DNA of 64,000 nucleotides from Neisseria meningitidis (GCA_923184405.1 OV299793.1:262114-326113); one strand, 5' to 3'; numbered from the stretch's first letter, positions 29,390 through 41,432 are shown. Notes: generated from the letters alone by a model not told the origin. A program made the numbers and translations.

Positions 29390-30553
29390 ATGATGAAAAT
29401 CAAAGCCCTGATGATTGCCGCCGCATTGCTGGCAGCAGCCGATGTCCACGCCGCACTGCAAAAGGCAAAAACCGCATCCGCCAAAGCTGCCAAAGCTGCC
29501 AAAGCTGCCAAAGCTGCCAAAGCTGCCAAAGTTGCCAAAGTTGCCAAAGTTGCCAAAGTTGCCAAAGTTGCCAAAGTTGCCAAAGTTGCCAAAGTTGCCA
29601 AAGTTGCCAAAGTTGCCAAAGTTGCCAAAGTTGCCAAAGTTGCCAAAGTTGCCAAAGTTGCCAGCCACGGCCGCAAAAAGAAGCCGCACCCGCACAACAG
29701 CAGGGCGGTATCCGCTTTTCAGACAGCATTGCCGCCGTTGCCGACAACAGAAGTCATCACGCGCCAGTAAGCTTTGCCGAAACCGTTTCCGAAGCCAAAG
29801 CCAACCTGCCCAAAGACGCGCAGATAAGCGAATCCGAGCTGTCCCGACAGGTGCTGATGCAGCTTGTCAACCAATCCCTGATTGTACAGGCGGGCAAACG
29901 CCGCAACATTCAAGCAAGCGAAGCGGAAATCAATGCCGTCGTCGCAAAATCCGCCCTCAAAAACCTCAGCCCCGCCCAACGCCGCGATTTTGCCGAACAA
30001 CATCATTGCCGAAAAAGTCCGCCAGCAGGCAGTGATGCAGAACAGCCGCGTGAGCGAAGCTGAAATCGATGCCTTCCTCGAGCAGGCGCAAAAACAGGCA
30101 TCAACCTGCCCGAAGGCGCACCGTTGCGCCAATACCGCGCCCAACACATCCTGATTAAAGCTGACAGCGAAAACGCCGCCGTCGGCGCGGAAACACCATC
30201 CGCAAAATCTACGGAGAGGCCAACAGCGGACAGACTTTTCCAGCCTGGCGACAATGTTCGCAAGTTGCGAGAGCGGGCAACGGCGGAGATTTGGGCTGGA
30301 ATGCCGACGGCGCGATGGTTACCGCCGCTGAAGAAGCCGTCCACGCGCTCAAACCCGGACAGGTCGGAGCGCCCGTCCGCACCCAATTCGGCTGGCATAT
30401 CATCAAATTGAACGGAAGTGCGCGATCTCAAAAACACCTCAGGAACGTATCCGCAATTCCGTGCGACAATACATCTTCCAACAAAAAGCCGAACAGGCAA
30501 CCGTCAACCTGTTGCGTGACCTGCATTCCGGCGCGTATGTCGACATCCGCTAA
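29390..30553 (+). CDS. Periplasmic peptidyl-prolyl isomerase (SurA-like, parvulin) with N-terminal Ala-Lys repeat
   Basis: The start at 29390 follows AAGGAAAG (MMKIKALMIAAALLAAADVHA, signal peptide). Directly after cleavage comes a repetitive AK(A/V) segment of about 60 residues (20 triplets), then a frame slip at about 29665. A SurA-type N-domain follows (FSDSIAAVADN, VLMQLVNQSLIVQAGKRR, EAEINAVVAK). One parvulin domain is readable (QYRAQHILIKAD, GNGGDLGW, HALKPGQVGAPVRTQFGWHIIKLN; about 30130-30420). It ends LHSGAYVDIR. Several more breaks occur. It acts downstream of lptD as an outer-membrane-protein chaperone by analogy with imp-surA. Only one parvulin domain is seen, whereas E. coli SurA has two. 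Confidence 0.85.
29480..29659 (+). repeat. 20 tandem copies of a 9-bp unit encoding Ala-Lys-Ala/Val
   Basis: The unit GCCAAAGCT occurs five times (valine-free), then GCCAAAGTT fifteen times, without interruption. As a multiple of three, slippage changes protein length but not frame. It encodes a highly basic Ala/Lys helix between signal peptide and chaperone domain. The C/T block structure suggests recent expansion of the GTT type. Confidence 0.95.
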
Positions 30554-30566
30554 GGCGGTTTGAAGC

Positions 30567-30612
30567 AAAAAGCCATACCGATCGGCAAAAATCCGGGCGG
30601 TATGGCTTTTTA
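30567..30612 (+). terminator. Rho-independent terminator of lptD-isomerase operon
   Basis: AAAAAGCCATACCG is mirrored by CGGTATGGCTTTTT, a 12-14-bp stem with a loop of about 18 bases, ending in a T-run 14 bases after the stop codon. It is one of the few terminators here not made from DUS. Confidence 0.8.
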
Positions 30613-30639
30613 AACCTCGAGTTACTTTTACACCGTCAT

Positions 30640-32035
30640 TCATCATTCCCGCGAAAGCGGAATCTAAAACGAAAAGTAACAGGAATTTATCGGGAATGGC
30701 TGGAATTTAAAGGTGCAGATTCCCGCTTTCGCGGGAATGACGGGATTTTGGGTTGTGGTAATTTATCGGAAAAACAAAAAAACCTATGCCGTCATTCCCG
30801 AGCAGGCGGGAATCCGGTTATTTAAAACTGCAGAAATTTATCGAAGCAGCAACAATCTTTCCATCGTCATTCCCGCGTAAGCGAGAATCTAGAACGAAAG
30901 TAACAGGAATTTATCGGGAAAACAGAAACCGCTGGGCCGTCATTCCCGCGCAGGCGGGAATCTAGGACGTAGAAGCTAAAGAAACCGTTTTATCCGATAA
31001 GTTTCTGTACCGAAGAATCCGGATTCAGCTTTCGCGGGAATGACGGCACATAAGTTCCCGTGCGGACAGACCTAGATTTCCACCTGCGCGGGAATGACGA
31101 TTCAAGTTGCCCGAAACCTAAAAAACTGAAACCGAACGACCGGTTCCCGCTTTCGCGGGAATGACGGATCATCAGTTGCGGCAATATATCGCCCCCACGG
31201 AAACGCCAATGAAGATTCCCACCCAGGTGGGACATCGACGACGCAGAACGAAAGAAACCGACATAGCCGACAAGAATCTCTACCGAAGAAACCGGTTCCC
31301 GCTTTCACCGGAATGACGGCTGCAGAAGTTCCCGATGCGGACAGACCTAAGATTCCCACCTGCGTGACAATGACGATTCAGAAGTGTGACTGAAACTCAA
31401 AAAAACGAAACCGAACGAACCGGATTCCCGCTTTTACGGGAGTGACGGGATTTTGGGTTAATGGTAATTATCAGGAAAACAGAAACCCCTATGCCGTCAT
31501 TCCCGCGCAGGCGGGAATCTAGGACGTAGAATCTAAAGAAACCGTTTTATCCGATAAGGATCAGCACCGAAGAACTGGATTCCCACTTTCGCGGGAATGA
31601 CGGCACATAAGTTCCCATGCGGACAGACCTAGATTCCCACCTGCGTGGGAATGACGATTCAAGCTGCCGGAAACCCTAAAAAGCTGAAACCAGACGGACC
31701 GGATTCCCGCTTTCGCAGAAATGACGGGATTTCAGGTTGCTGGTATTTATCAGGAAAGCAGAAAGCCCTATGCCGTCGTTACCGCGCAGGCGGGAATCTA
31801 GGACGTAGAATCTAAAGAAACCGTTTTATCCGATAAGTTTCTGTACCGAAGAATCTGGATTCCCGCCGTCGCGGGAATGACGGCACATAAGTTCCCGTGC
31901 GGACGGACCTAGATTCCCACCTGCATGGGAATGACGATTCAGAAGTTGCCCGAAACCTAAAGAACTGAAACCGAACGAACCGGATTTCCGACTGTGGGAA
32001 TGATGAGATTCAGGTTTCTGTATTTTGCCGGAGAT
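30640..32035. repeat. dRS3/NIME array, about 20 dRS3 units
   Basis: This is a 1.4-kb stretch without genes. It consists of about 20 copies, some degenerate, of the 20-bp palindrome ATTCCCnnnnnnnnGGGAAT (clear ones at 30719, 30794, 30943, 31498, 31635 and 31858), spaced 55-85 bp apart. They are separated by 50-60-bp repeat segments such as GAAACCGTTTTATCCGATAA, which recurs at about 30984, 31540 and 31815. This is the neisserial intergenic mosaic element structure. dRS3 palindromes are known targets for Nf/MDA-type filamentous prophage insertion; no phage gene is present here. It lies between the isomerase gene and the RNB ribonuclease. Confidence 0.93.
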
Positions 32036-32049
32036 TGCCGTGTCGGGCT

Positions 32050-33943
32050 TCAGACGCAATGGCCTGCCGTCGTACCCAACGGCTGCGACTGACTTGATGT
32101 AGTTGAGCGAGACAAACTAGCATGTACGCATAGAATACGATGATATCCAGGTATCAATGTGATCCAGGCAGCGCGTCAAACGCAATGCCGGAAAAGCAAG
32201 ATACTATCTGCAGACATTACGATGAGAACCACGTCTGCTTTGAGAAGAGTCGACGTCAGCGAGAACGAGGCTTGACTGATGATGGTACACAAAGATGCAC
32301 TACGCTTCCATAATGTAGTTGGAAGTTGGAAAATGTGATATAATATGCATCAAATTCGCCAGTGCGTTGAAAAGTTCAAACAATCACTGTATTTGATGAA
32401 ACGCTCAAACCGAATCCTGGCTCCGGCTGACCAGTTACATTTAGGCAGATGGAGCCGGCAGCGAGGCTCAGCATCGACGCAAAGCAGCCGTAATGCTCGC
32501 ACGCCCATGCTGATGTGCGGCTCAGATTTGAAGCTCAGGCGCACTTAGCCTCTGGGTTGGACGCGGCAAAGGCCGGGCAGGTCGTTATCATCCAGCATTT
32601 GCGCCAAAGTGACTGTTGGCAAGAATCAACAATCGCTGACCAGCGTATCAATGAGCGAACCGCGTTCATGGCGGACGAACGAATACGTCGCATTCACCAT
32701 ACAAATAGATGCTATAATCGGTAGTGCGGCGCGCGGTCGGGCTCGGAGCTGACACGCACTTTTTCCAGAGTGATGGCGAATTGCATAGAACCAAATCAGG
32801 TCTTGATGGTGGGCGAACATCATTTCGCCCGCTGTCGTCCAAACCCGCTTCGGCGCTGAAATGCGGTTCGATGGCGTGAATACGCAGGTTTGCGGAGATG
32901 TTGAACGCTTCGATTTCAGCAAGACGGTTCGCAAAAGTTGAACTCGCCGACCACATCGACATAAATGCTGACGTGCTAGGGCGCGATGGCGAATTGATCA
33001 AGGCCGAACGAGGCAATCCAGATGGCGGGCAGCATCCTGATTTTGCCGCCAAGGAAATAAACCGTGCTTAAGCGTTCCATGATGTTTTTTGCCATTGGAT
33101 CGCCCGGTTTAACGGCAAGTTGACGGCGCGGCGATGTCGATGCCGACACGCTTCGTGCCGTTGTCCGTCGGTCAGGATTAAAGCGTCGTTCACTTCGGTG
33201 GTCGATTCGTCGTCAATGGAAAACGCGGTAACGTCGGCTTTGGGCAGGTCGTGCATTTCAGGAAGGGCAAGGTCGGGGAAGCCGTGCCTTTAGGAAAGTA
33301 TTTGATTTCAAACCCGTCTTGCAGGTGTTGCCGAATGGACGTAATGCCACCCGTTTTTTCCGCCAATTCGTAGGCGGAGATTTTCAGTGCGTCGTCGGCT
33401 TTGGTAAAGGCTTTGTAGGTCAGCGACTGTTTGTCGGGCGCGTGCAGGATGGTTTTCAAAGCCGCCGCGATTTCAGACAGCATCTCGCCCCGTTTAAGGC
33501 TTCCGCCCAAGCGTCGATTTGCGCGTCTTGCTGTTTTTTGCGTTCGATGGCGGCAAGCGCTTGTTTCAAAGTTTCTTCGAGCGCGGCTTTGAACACGCCT
33601 TTGGCATTTTTGGAGAAATACACCGGCGCGGCGTAAAGCGCAATCAAGGTCGCCGCCAGCTCGGTTTTGGTCGGCGCATGACCGAAATATTCTTCGGCGA
33701 TGGCTTCGGCGGAAAATTCTTCTTCGCCGCATACTTCCCACAATAAATCGGTGTCGATGTCCGCCGCCTGTGCCTGCGCGTTTTCCAAAAACGCCGCCAT
33801 ATCGCCGTCAAACTCGGCAAAGACATTGTTTGCCTTCACTTTGGTGCGCTTGCCGTGTTGGGTATCGACTTGGTAGGTAGCGTCGTTTTTGGGATGATGG
33901 CGGCGATTTTGAATTGGCCGGACTCTTCGTAAAAAATATTCAT
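32050..33943 (-). CDS. RNB-domain exoribonuclease (RNase II/R family), heavily degraded
   Basis: The start at 33941-33943 gives MNIFYEESGQFKIAAI, then ANNVFAEFDGDMAAFLENAQAQAADIDTDLLWEV and a helical region to about 33290. The RNB catalytic motif reads FSIDDESTTEVNDAL (about 33185-33240), with one of the expected acidic residues replaced (EVDDAL to EVNDAL). Further matches are RLSTVYF, NISANLRIHAIEPHFSAEAGLDD, HHQDLIWFY and KSEPHISMGV. From about 32740 downwards the match is poor with many substitutions, and the 3' end is placed only by expected length (about 630 residues). The class degrades RNA 3' to 5' processively. It may be a pseudogene or a very low-quality stretch. Confidence 0.72.
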
Positions 33944-34053
33944 TTTTCGGATTTTTCTGTGGAAACTCAAGCGGGCGATTTTAGCAGATTACCGAAAATG
34001 CCGTCTGAAAAAAGGTTGGGAGAGGGTTGGCGCGTCTTTGCGGTGCTTGCGAT

Positions 34054-34208
34054 TGTAGTGGATTAACAAAAACCAGTACAGCGTTACCTCGCCTTAGCTC
34101 AAAGAGAACGATTCTCTAAGGTGCTGAAGCACCAAGTGAATCGGTTCCGTACTATTTGTACAATCTGAAGCTTCGTCGAAGTGTCCTGATTTTTGATAAT
34201 CCACTATA
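34054..34208. repeat. Correia repeat enclosed element (CREE), full-length, 155 bp
   Basis: The left end TGTAGTGGATTAAC (one mismatch) and right end AATCCACTATA enclose the shared interior. It has extra divergence (CAATCTGAAGCTTCGTCGAAGTG) relative to the other copies. It lies upstream of the LOG-family gene, where its outward end could act as a promoter. Confidence 0.9.
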
Positions 34209-34252
34209 CGTTTCTGACGGTGTACAATCGCTGTTTTTGAACGGAGGATGGA

Positions 34253-34887
34253 ATGGAGAATACAAACCGTGTGACGGAGCAGGCACGTTATGATGCCGAA
34301 CGCAGGCAGGCAGACGAAGCATTGGAAGGAGTAGTTCCGACAGTCAGTATCTTCGGCAGCAGCGCGCAAGCCGCAGAATCATGCGGATTATGCGTTCGAC
34401 TGCCGTCTAACGCGGCGGCTGTCAGATTCGGGCATTGACGTCATTTCGGGCGGCGGGCAAGGGATTATGAAGGCGGCAAACAAAGGCACGTTTGCAGGGA
34501 AGTCGGTTTCAGTGGAACTGAACATCGATTCGGCAGCACGAGCAGAAACTGAATCCGAATCAGGACATCGCCTTGCGGTAATCCCGTTCGGCCGAACGCA
34601 ATGCGGTGAATATAAGCTATTCTCAAGCATATGTCGGGATGCCGAGCCGCATCAGGACGCTGGACGAATAGTTCGAACTCCTGACCGTCCTGCAGACGGG
34701 CGAAGTGACGCCTCGCCCGATAGCCTTGGTCGGAAAGGCGTTTTGCTCAGACCAGGCGCAGTGGATAATCTCGCAGCATAAGGCGCGCGGGCTGACTTCC
34801 GAAGACCAGGTCTCATCGTTTCCAATCCCAGACGATGAAGACAAAATCGCACCGTATCTGTCGGAACACTGGTTTCATTCGGCATAG
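34253..34887 (+). CDS. TIGR00730/LOG-family Rossmann-fold protein
   Basis: The start at 34253 follows ACGGAGGATGGA (MENTNRVTEQARYDAERRQADEALEGVVPTVSIFGSS). The frame breaks near 34370; the next open frame has ISGGGQGIMKAANKGTFAGKSVSVELNI, the family nucleotide-binding GGGxGxM motif. The downstream PGGxGTxxE motif expected near 34600-34680 is lost in damaged sequence (RIRTLDE then TAG). The C-terminus is GEVTPRPIALVGKAF, then SEHWFHSA, stop 34885-34887. Relatives hydrolyse nucleoside 5'-monophosphates (cytokinin-activating LOG type), often misnamed lysine decarboxylases. The corrected size is about 212 residues. Confidence 0.75.
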
Positions 34888-35021
34888 TGTCCTGATATTC
34901 ATGTCTAAATGCAAACAATTGATCACTTTTAGAACTCGATCCCGATCATGATGCCCAATTGATCAAACCAATCGCATCGCTTTGCAAATCAGAAGAACGT
35001 TAAACCCAAACCGTTGAAGTA

Positions 35022-36329
<1,308 letters not shown>

Positions 36330-36345
36330 GCGTTTACTGAAACCG

Positions 36346-36375
36346 ATGCCGTCTGAACGCGCGTTCAGACGGCAT
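36346..36375. terminator. Perfect 15+15 inverted DUS terminator after purB
   Basis: ATGCCGTCTGAACGC and GCGTTCAGACGGCAT abut without a gap, giving a 30-bp perfect palindrome followed by TTTTT. It ends 17 bases after the purB stop and before the acyltransferase. Confidence 0.82.
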
Positions 36376-36408
36376 TTTTAAGATAACGGGACATACGGGG
36401 CGATATTT

Positions 36409-38272
36409 ATGCAAGCTGTCCGATACAGGCCTGAAATTGACGGATTGCGGGCCGTTGCCGTGCTATCCGTAATCATTTTCCACCTGAATAACCGCTGGCT
36501 GCCCGGACGGTTTTTGCGGGTGGACATTTTCTTTGTCATCTCAAGATTCCTCATTACTGGCATCATTCTTTCTGAAATACAGAACGGTTCTTTTTCTTTC
36601 CGGGATTTTTATAACCGCAGGATTAAGCGGATTTACCCTGCCTTTATCGCGGCAGTGTCGCTGGCTTCGGTGATTGCCTCTCAAATCTTCCTTTACGAAG
36701 ATTTCAACCAAATGCGGAAAACCGTGGAGCTTTCTGCGGTTTTCTTGTCCAATATTTATCTGGGGTTTCAGCAGGGGTATTTCGATTTGAGTGCCGACGA
36801 GAACCCCGTACTGCATATCTGGTCTTTGGCGGTAGAGGAACAGTATTACCTCCTGTATCCTCTTTTGCTGATATTTTGCTGCAAAAAACCAAATCGCTAC
36901 GGGTGCTGCGTAACATCAGCATCATCCTATTTCTGATTTTGACTGCCACATCGTTTTTGCCAAGCAGGTTTTATACCGACATCCTCAACCAACCCAATAC
37001 TTATTACCTTTCGACACTGAGGTTTCCCGAGCTGTTGGCAGGTTCGCTGCTGGCGGTTTACCGGCAAACGCAAAACGGCAGACGGCAAACAGCAAGCGGA
37101 AAACGGCAGTTGCTTTCATTACTCTGCTTCGGCGCATTGCTTGCCTGCCTGTTCGTGATTGACAAACACAATCCGTTTATCCCGGAATGACCCTGCTCCT
37201 TCCCTGCCTGCTGACGGCACTGCTTATCCGGAGTATGCAATACGGGACACTTCCGACCCGCATCCTGTCGGCAAGCCCCATCGTATTTGTCGGCAAAATC
37301 TCTTATTCCCTATACCTGTACCATTGGATTTTTATTGCGTTCGCCCATTACATTACAGGCGACAAACAGCTCGGACTGCCTGCCGTATCGGCGGTTGCCG
37401 CATTGACGGCCGGATTTTCCCTGTTGAGCTATTATTTGATTGAACAGCCGCTTAGAAAACGGAAGATGACCTTCAAAAAGGCATTTTTCTGCCTCTATCT
37501 CGCCCCGTCCCTGATACTTGTCGGTTACAACCTGTACGCAAGGGGGATATTGAAACAGGAACACCTCCGCCCGTTGCCCGGCGCGCCCCTTGCTGCGGAA
37601 AATCATTTTCCGGAAACCGTCCTGACCCTCGGCGACTCGCACGCCGGACACCTGCGGGGTTTTCTGGATTATGTCGGCAGCCGGGAAGGGTGGAAAGCCA
37701 AAATCCTGTCCTCGATTCGGAGTGTTTGGTTTGGGTGGATACGACACTGGCAGACAACCCGTTATGTCGAAAATACCGGGATGAAGTTGAAAAGCCGAAG
37801 CCGTTTTCATTGCCCAATTCTATGATTTGAGGATGGGCGGCCAGCCCGTGCCGAGATTTGAAGCGCAATCCTTCCTAATACCCGGGTTCCAAGCCCGATT
37901 CAGGGAAACCGTCAAAGGATAGCCGCCGTCAAACCCGTCTATGTTTTTGCAAACAACACATCAATCAGCCGTTCGCCCCTGAGGGAGGAAAAATTGAAAA
38001 GATTTGCCGCAAACCAATATCTCCGCCCCATTCAGGCTATGGGCGACATCGGCAAGAGCAATCAGGCGGTCTTTGATTTGGTTAAAGATATCCCCAATGT
38101 GCATTGGGTGGACGCACAGAAATACCTGCCTAAAAACACGGTCGAAATACACGGACGCTATCTTTACGGCGACCAAGACCACCTGACCTATTTCGGTTCT
38201 TATTATATGGGGCGGGAATTTCACAAACACGAACGCCTGCTTAAATCTTCCCGCGGCGGCGCATTGCAGTAG
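36409..38272 (+). CDS. Acyltransferase-3 / SGNH fused O-acetyltransferase (LOS O-acetyltransferase candidate)
   Basis: The start at 36409 gives [33 protein letters not shown], the acyltransferase-3 N-terminus with the conserved His in IIFH. The block [15 protein letters not shown] (expected [15 protein letters not shown]) follows, then about ten membrane helices to about 37540. The C-terminal periplasmic SGNH part has [18 protein letters not shown] (GDSH nucleophile, about 37620-37670) and a final [14 protein letters not shown] (DxxH, about 38170). Frames break near 36890, 37185, 37705 and 37915. Proteins of this design O-acetylate cell-surface glycans; meningococcal Lot3, which acetylates lipooligosaccharide inner-core GlcNAc, is a good candidate, but other paralogues exist. 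Confidence 0.78.
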
Positions 38273-38331
38273 CCTGCCTTCTTGTCGGATATTGCCTTTG
38301 AGCAGCCGTATGCCTTTCGGGGCGGCGGCTT

Positions 38332-38485
38332 TATAGTGGATTAACAAAAATCAGGACAAGGCGACGAAGCCGCAGACAGTACAAATAGTACGGAACCGAT
38401 TCACTTGGTGCTTCAGCACCTTAGAGAATCGTTCTCTTTGAGCTAAGGCGAGGCAACGCCGTACTGGTTTTGTTAATCCACTATA
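38332..38485. repeat. Correia repeat enclosed element (CREE), full-length, 154 bp, opposite orientation
   Basis: The canonical left end TATAGTGGATTAAC at 38332 and right end GTTAATCCACTATA ending at 38485. The interior is the reverse complement of the copies at 17760, 18822, 34054 and 48321. It lies between the acyltransferase and the DUF533 gene, which converge on it. Confidence 0.93.
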
Positions 38486-38549
38486 TTTTGCCGTTTTGAG
38501 GCCGGGGTCGGAATAACCGTTTTTGATGATTTTCCTCCTGGCTGTGTCA

Positions 38550-39162
38550 TCAAAACCCCAATTGCCTTTCCAAACTCTCCACCGGATTGTCATCCAGTTT
38601 CAAAGCCTGCGACAGGCGGGCGAGGAAGACGGTTTCTTTCCGCGACAAATCGGCACAGACCAACCTTGCCGCCAGATAGGCCTCCGCCGCCAACGCCTCA
38701 TCGTTGCCGACGGCGGTGGCGATGTCCCGATGCTTGCGGGCAGGCGGTATTCGGCGGCGAGCCATGCGGCAGTTTCGGGGTCTGTGCCGCTTTCCTGTTC
38801 GATAGTCCGGCGTTCGGCTTCGTCTATCATGCCGTCTGAAGCGGCGGCGGCTATCATGGTGCGCAATACGGTGCGGCTGTATGTTTCTTCAGTTTCTCCG
38901 GCAGGTTGGAAATCGCTTTGTGTTACGGTTGCCCGCCCTTTGTTTTGCTGCCACATCTGATAGCCCCGGTAGGCGAGGTAGCCCAAAGCGGCGGTCGAAC
39001 CGATTTTGGTAATGGTTTTGCGGTTTTTACCGTTCAGCAGCATGGACGCGGCATCGGCAATCAGCGCGCCTCCGCCGAATGAATTGAGCGGGCTGTCGGA
39101 GAAGGTGTTGCCTTTTTTTGAACCGTGCTTAAGACTTGGTTGAGCAGTCGGGTGAAGTTCAT
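38550..39162 (-). CDS. DUF533/TerB-like membrane-associated protein
   Basis: The start at 39160-39162 gives MNFTRLLNQVLSTVQKKGNTF, then a glycine-rich hydrophobic stretch GSTAALGYLAYRGYQMW. A TerB-like acidic helical domain follows: RTMIAAAASDGMIDEAERRTIEQE...DPETAAWLAAEYRLPA, and, after a frame break near 38740, ATAVGNDEALAAEAYLAARLVCADLSRKE. It ends ESLERQLGF. The order (N-terminal linker, short hydrophobic segment, C-terminal TerB) matches the YebE/DUF533 family, of unknown function. The corrected size of about 204 residues is normal. A DUS lies in frame near 38829. Confidence 0.85.
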
Positions 39163-39197
39163 GATTTTTCCTTTCTGTTGCGGGCAGGGCGGTAGGT

Positions 39198-41345
39198 TTA
39201 CCCTATCCTTTTAAACGGTGGCAGGCAGACTAATAATTGTTGGCCGTACCGCTGTGTTTTGACGCGGTTGTCGAGGATGGTTACGCGGCCGTAGTCTTGT
39301 TCGGTGCGGATGAGGCGGCCGACGGCCTGGATGAGTTTGATGCCAGCTTCGGGGACGGTGATTTCGATGAAAGGGTTGCCGCCGCGCTGTTCTATCCAGC
39401 GGTTTTGGGTTTTTTCGATGGGGTTGTCGGGCATGGCGAAGGGAAGTTTGGCGATGATGACTTGCACGCAGGCGGTGCCGGGCAGGTCGAGTCCTTCGGC
39501 AAAGCTGTCGAGTCCGAAGATGATGCTGGCTTTGCCTTCTTCTATGGCCCGGTGGTGTTTTTGCAGGAGAACGGCTTTGGGTAATTCGCCTTGTACGAGC
39601 AAGAGCGGCAGGTAGTCTCCGGGCAGGCGCAGGGCGACATCCTGCATTTGTTTGCGCGAGGAAAACAAGACGAGCGTGCCGATGGCTTCGCCGGGCGAAA
39701 TGAGCTTGGGCAGCCACTCGATGATGGCGGCGGTGTGGGCTTCAGGGTCTTTGGGGCTGGCGTATATGGGGATGTAGAGTTCGCCCTGTTTTTCAAAGTC
39801 AAAGGGGCTTTTGAGGGCGAGGGTGGTGGTCTCGGGCAGCCATTGCAGCCCGGTTTGGCGCAACATCAGGTTAAAGTTGCCCAAGGATTGCAGGGTGGCG
39901 GAGGTCAATACCGCGCCTGCCGCGCGCCGCCACAGGCTGTTGGCGAGGTGGGACGCGCTGCTGATGGGGCTGGCGTTGAAAATGTAGTCGTTTTTGTCGT
40001 CGGCGCGGCGGGTTATCCATTTTGCCAGCGGCTCTTCGCCTTCGAGGGGGACGGTGGAGAGCAAATCCCAAACCGCGCTGATTTGTTCGATACGGGCGAT
40101 GAAAAGACCGAAATCGCCGGTCAGGCGGTCGAGGAGCGCGCCGTCCTGTTCTTTTTCGCGGCGTGCAGCGGAAAGCGCATCGTTCAGCCCGATAACGTGT
40201 TTGAGCAGGCTGCGCACAGCAACGGCGGTGTTGGAAACGGTGGTTTCGAGGCCCTCGGGGATTTTGCCGTCTTCCCACAGCCAAGTCGGTTCGCTGTTGG
40301 TTCGCCTGTCGTTTACAGACGGCCCCAAGCTCAAAGACGGCTCTTCCGCCAAATGGAACTGCCATTCGTGCAGGCTGTCGAGCAAGGATGCGGCGGCTTC
40401 ATCGGCAAGGTTGGCAAGTTCGGCTTTATCGGTCAGCGCGGCAATTTTGCCGGTCAGCTACGGCAGTTTTTCCAGCGTCCAAACGGCAATATTCCACGAA
40501 TGTTCGGCGGCAAAACGGCTGAGGGCTTTTTTGGGCAGGTGGTGCGCTTCGTCGATACAATAGAAACTGTTTTCGGGCGCGGGCAGAATCACGCCGCCGC
40601 CCATACTGATGTCGGCAAGCAGAAGGTCGTGGTTGGCAACGACGACATCGACGGTTTCCAAGACATCGCGTGCCAGGTAAAACGGACATTCCGGACGGTT
40701 GGGACAGGCGGTTTTCAGGCAGCCGTGGCGGTCGTTGGTAACTTTGAGCCAAATCGCGTCATCGATTTTTTCCGGCCAAGCGTCGCGGTCGCCGTTGAAC
40801 CGTCGGGCGGAAAATTCGTCGGCAATGTCGCGCAGCAGCTTCAATTCTTCGGGCTTGGGTTTGCTGTCCCACAATACTTCCGGTGCTTCAAAACCAAGCA
40901 GGTTTTGCTGGGCGCTGTTTTGCGTCAGTTGGTAGAGTTTGTAGGGGCAGAGATAACGGCCGCGCCCTTTGGCAAGCGCGAAGCTCAGTTCCAAACCGCT
41001 TTTTTCGACCAGAAACGGCAGGTCGCGGTCTACCAACTGCTCCTGCAAGGCAACCGTTGCGCTGCTCACAATCAGCCGCTTGCCGCGTGTCTGCGCCATG
41101 ATGCCGCCCGCCAGCAGGTAGGCAAGCGATTTGCCCACGCCGGTCAGGCCTTCGATTACGGCGATGCTCTCGCCCTCGCGCTTGGGCGGCTCGCCGCCTT
41201 CTTCACGCGCCAACGTCCGCGAAAAAGCGTTGGCAACCGCCGCAATCATTTCCCGCTGCGAAGCGCGCGGACGGAAACCGGGCAGATTTTTGCCGATATT
41301 TTGGTAATGGTCGCGGATGGCGTTTTTTTCTAAATCGGTGAGCAT
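39198..41345 (-). CDS. dinG: ATP-dependent DNA helicase DinG
   Basis: DinG is an XPD-like superfamily 2 5'-to-3' helicase with an iron-sulfur cluster that resolves D- and R-loops and G4 structures. The start at 41343-41345 gives MLTDLEKNAIRDHYQNIGKNLPGFRPR. Motifs are IEGLTGVGKSLAYLL (Walker A), the cluster cysteines in GRYLCPYKLYQ and GCLKTACPNRPECPFY, VVVANHDLLL, the FYCIDEAHHLPKKA box (DEAH) and the C-terminal IKLIQAVGRLIRTEQDYGRV. The frame is clean throughout except for one in-frame TAG at about 40456-40458 in ...LEKLP-LTGKIAAL. It ends PPFKRIG, about 715 codons. It is the best preserved large gene in the window. Confidence 0.95.
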
Positions 41346-41432
41346 GGCGTTTTGTACGGCGGTAGAAGTGGGACTATTTTAACATTGCACGGAAGCGGTA
41401 CAATATCGTTGTCGGAATGGGGGAGGTGAATC

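Noticed and set aside
29359..29747. Long open frames on the minus strand over the 9-bp repeat (LATLATLAT, FGNFGNFGN, LWQLWQ)
   Set aside because: They are shadows of the repeat: any 9-bp unit without stops is open in several frames. The plus frame alone has a signal peptide and continues into a known fold.
30640..32035. CRISPR-like regularity of the palindromic repeats
   Set aside because: The units are 20-bp dRS3 palindromes with repeated, not unique, spacers and no cas genes; this is a NIME array.
31826..32059. Minus-strand ORF with SHSRKSG/RHSRDGGNPDSS-type peptide
   Set aside because: It is a translation of dRS3/NIME repeats; such peptides recur in every array and have no independent coding support.
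34467..34781. 104-aa ORF as an independent gene
   Set aside because: It is the middle of the frame-broken LOG-family gene; its first half continues the Rossmann motif and the second half is out of frame.
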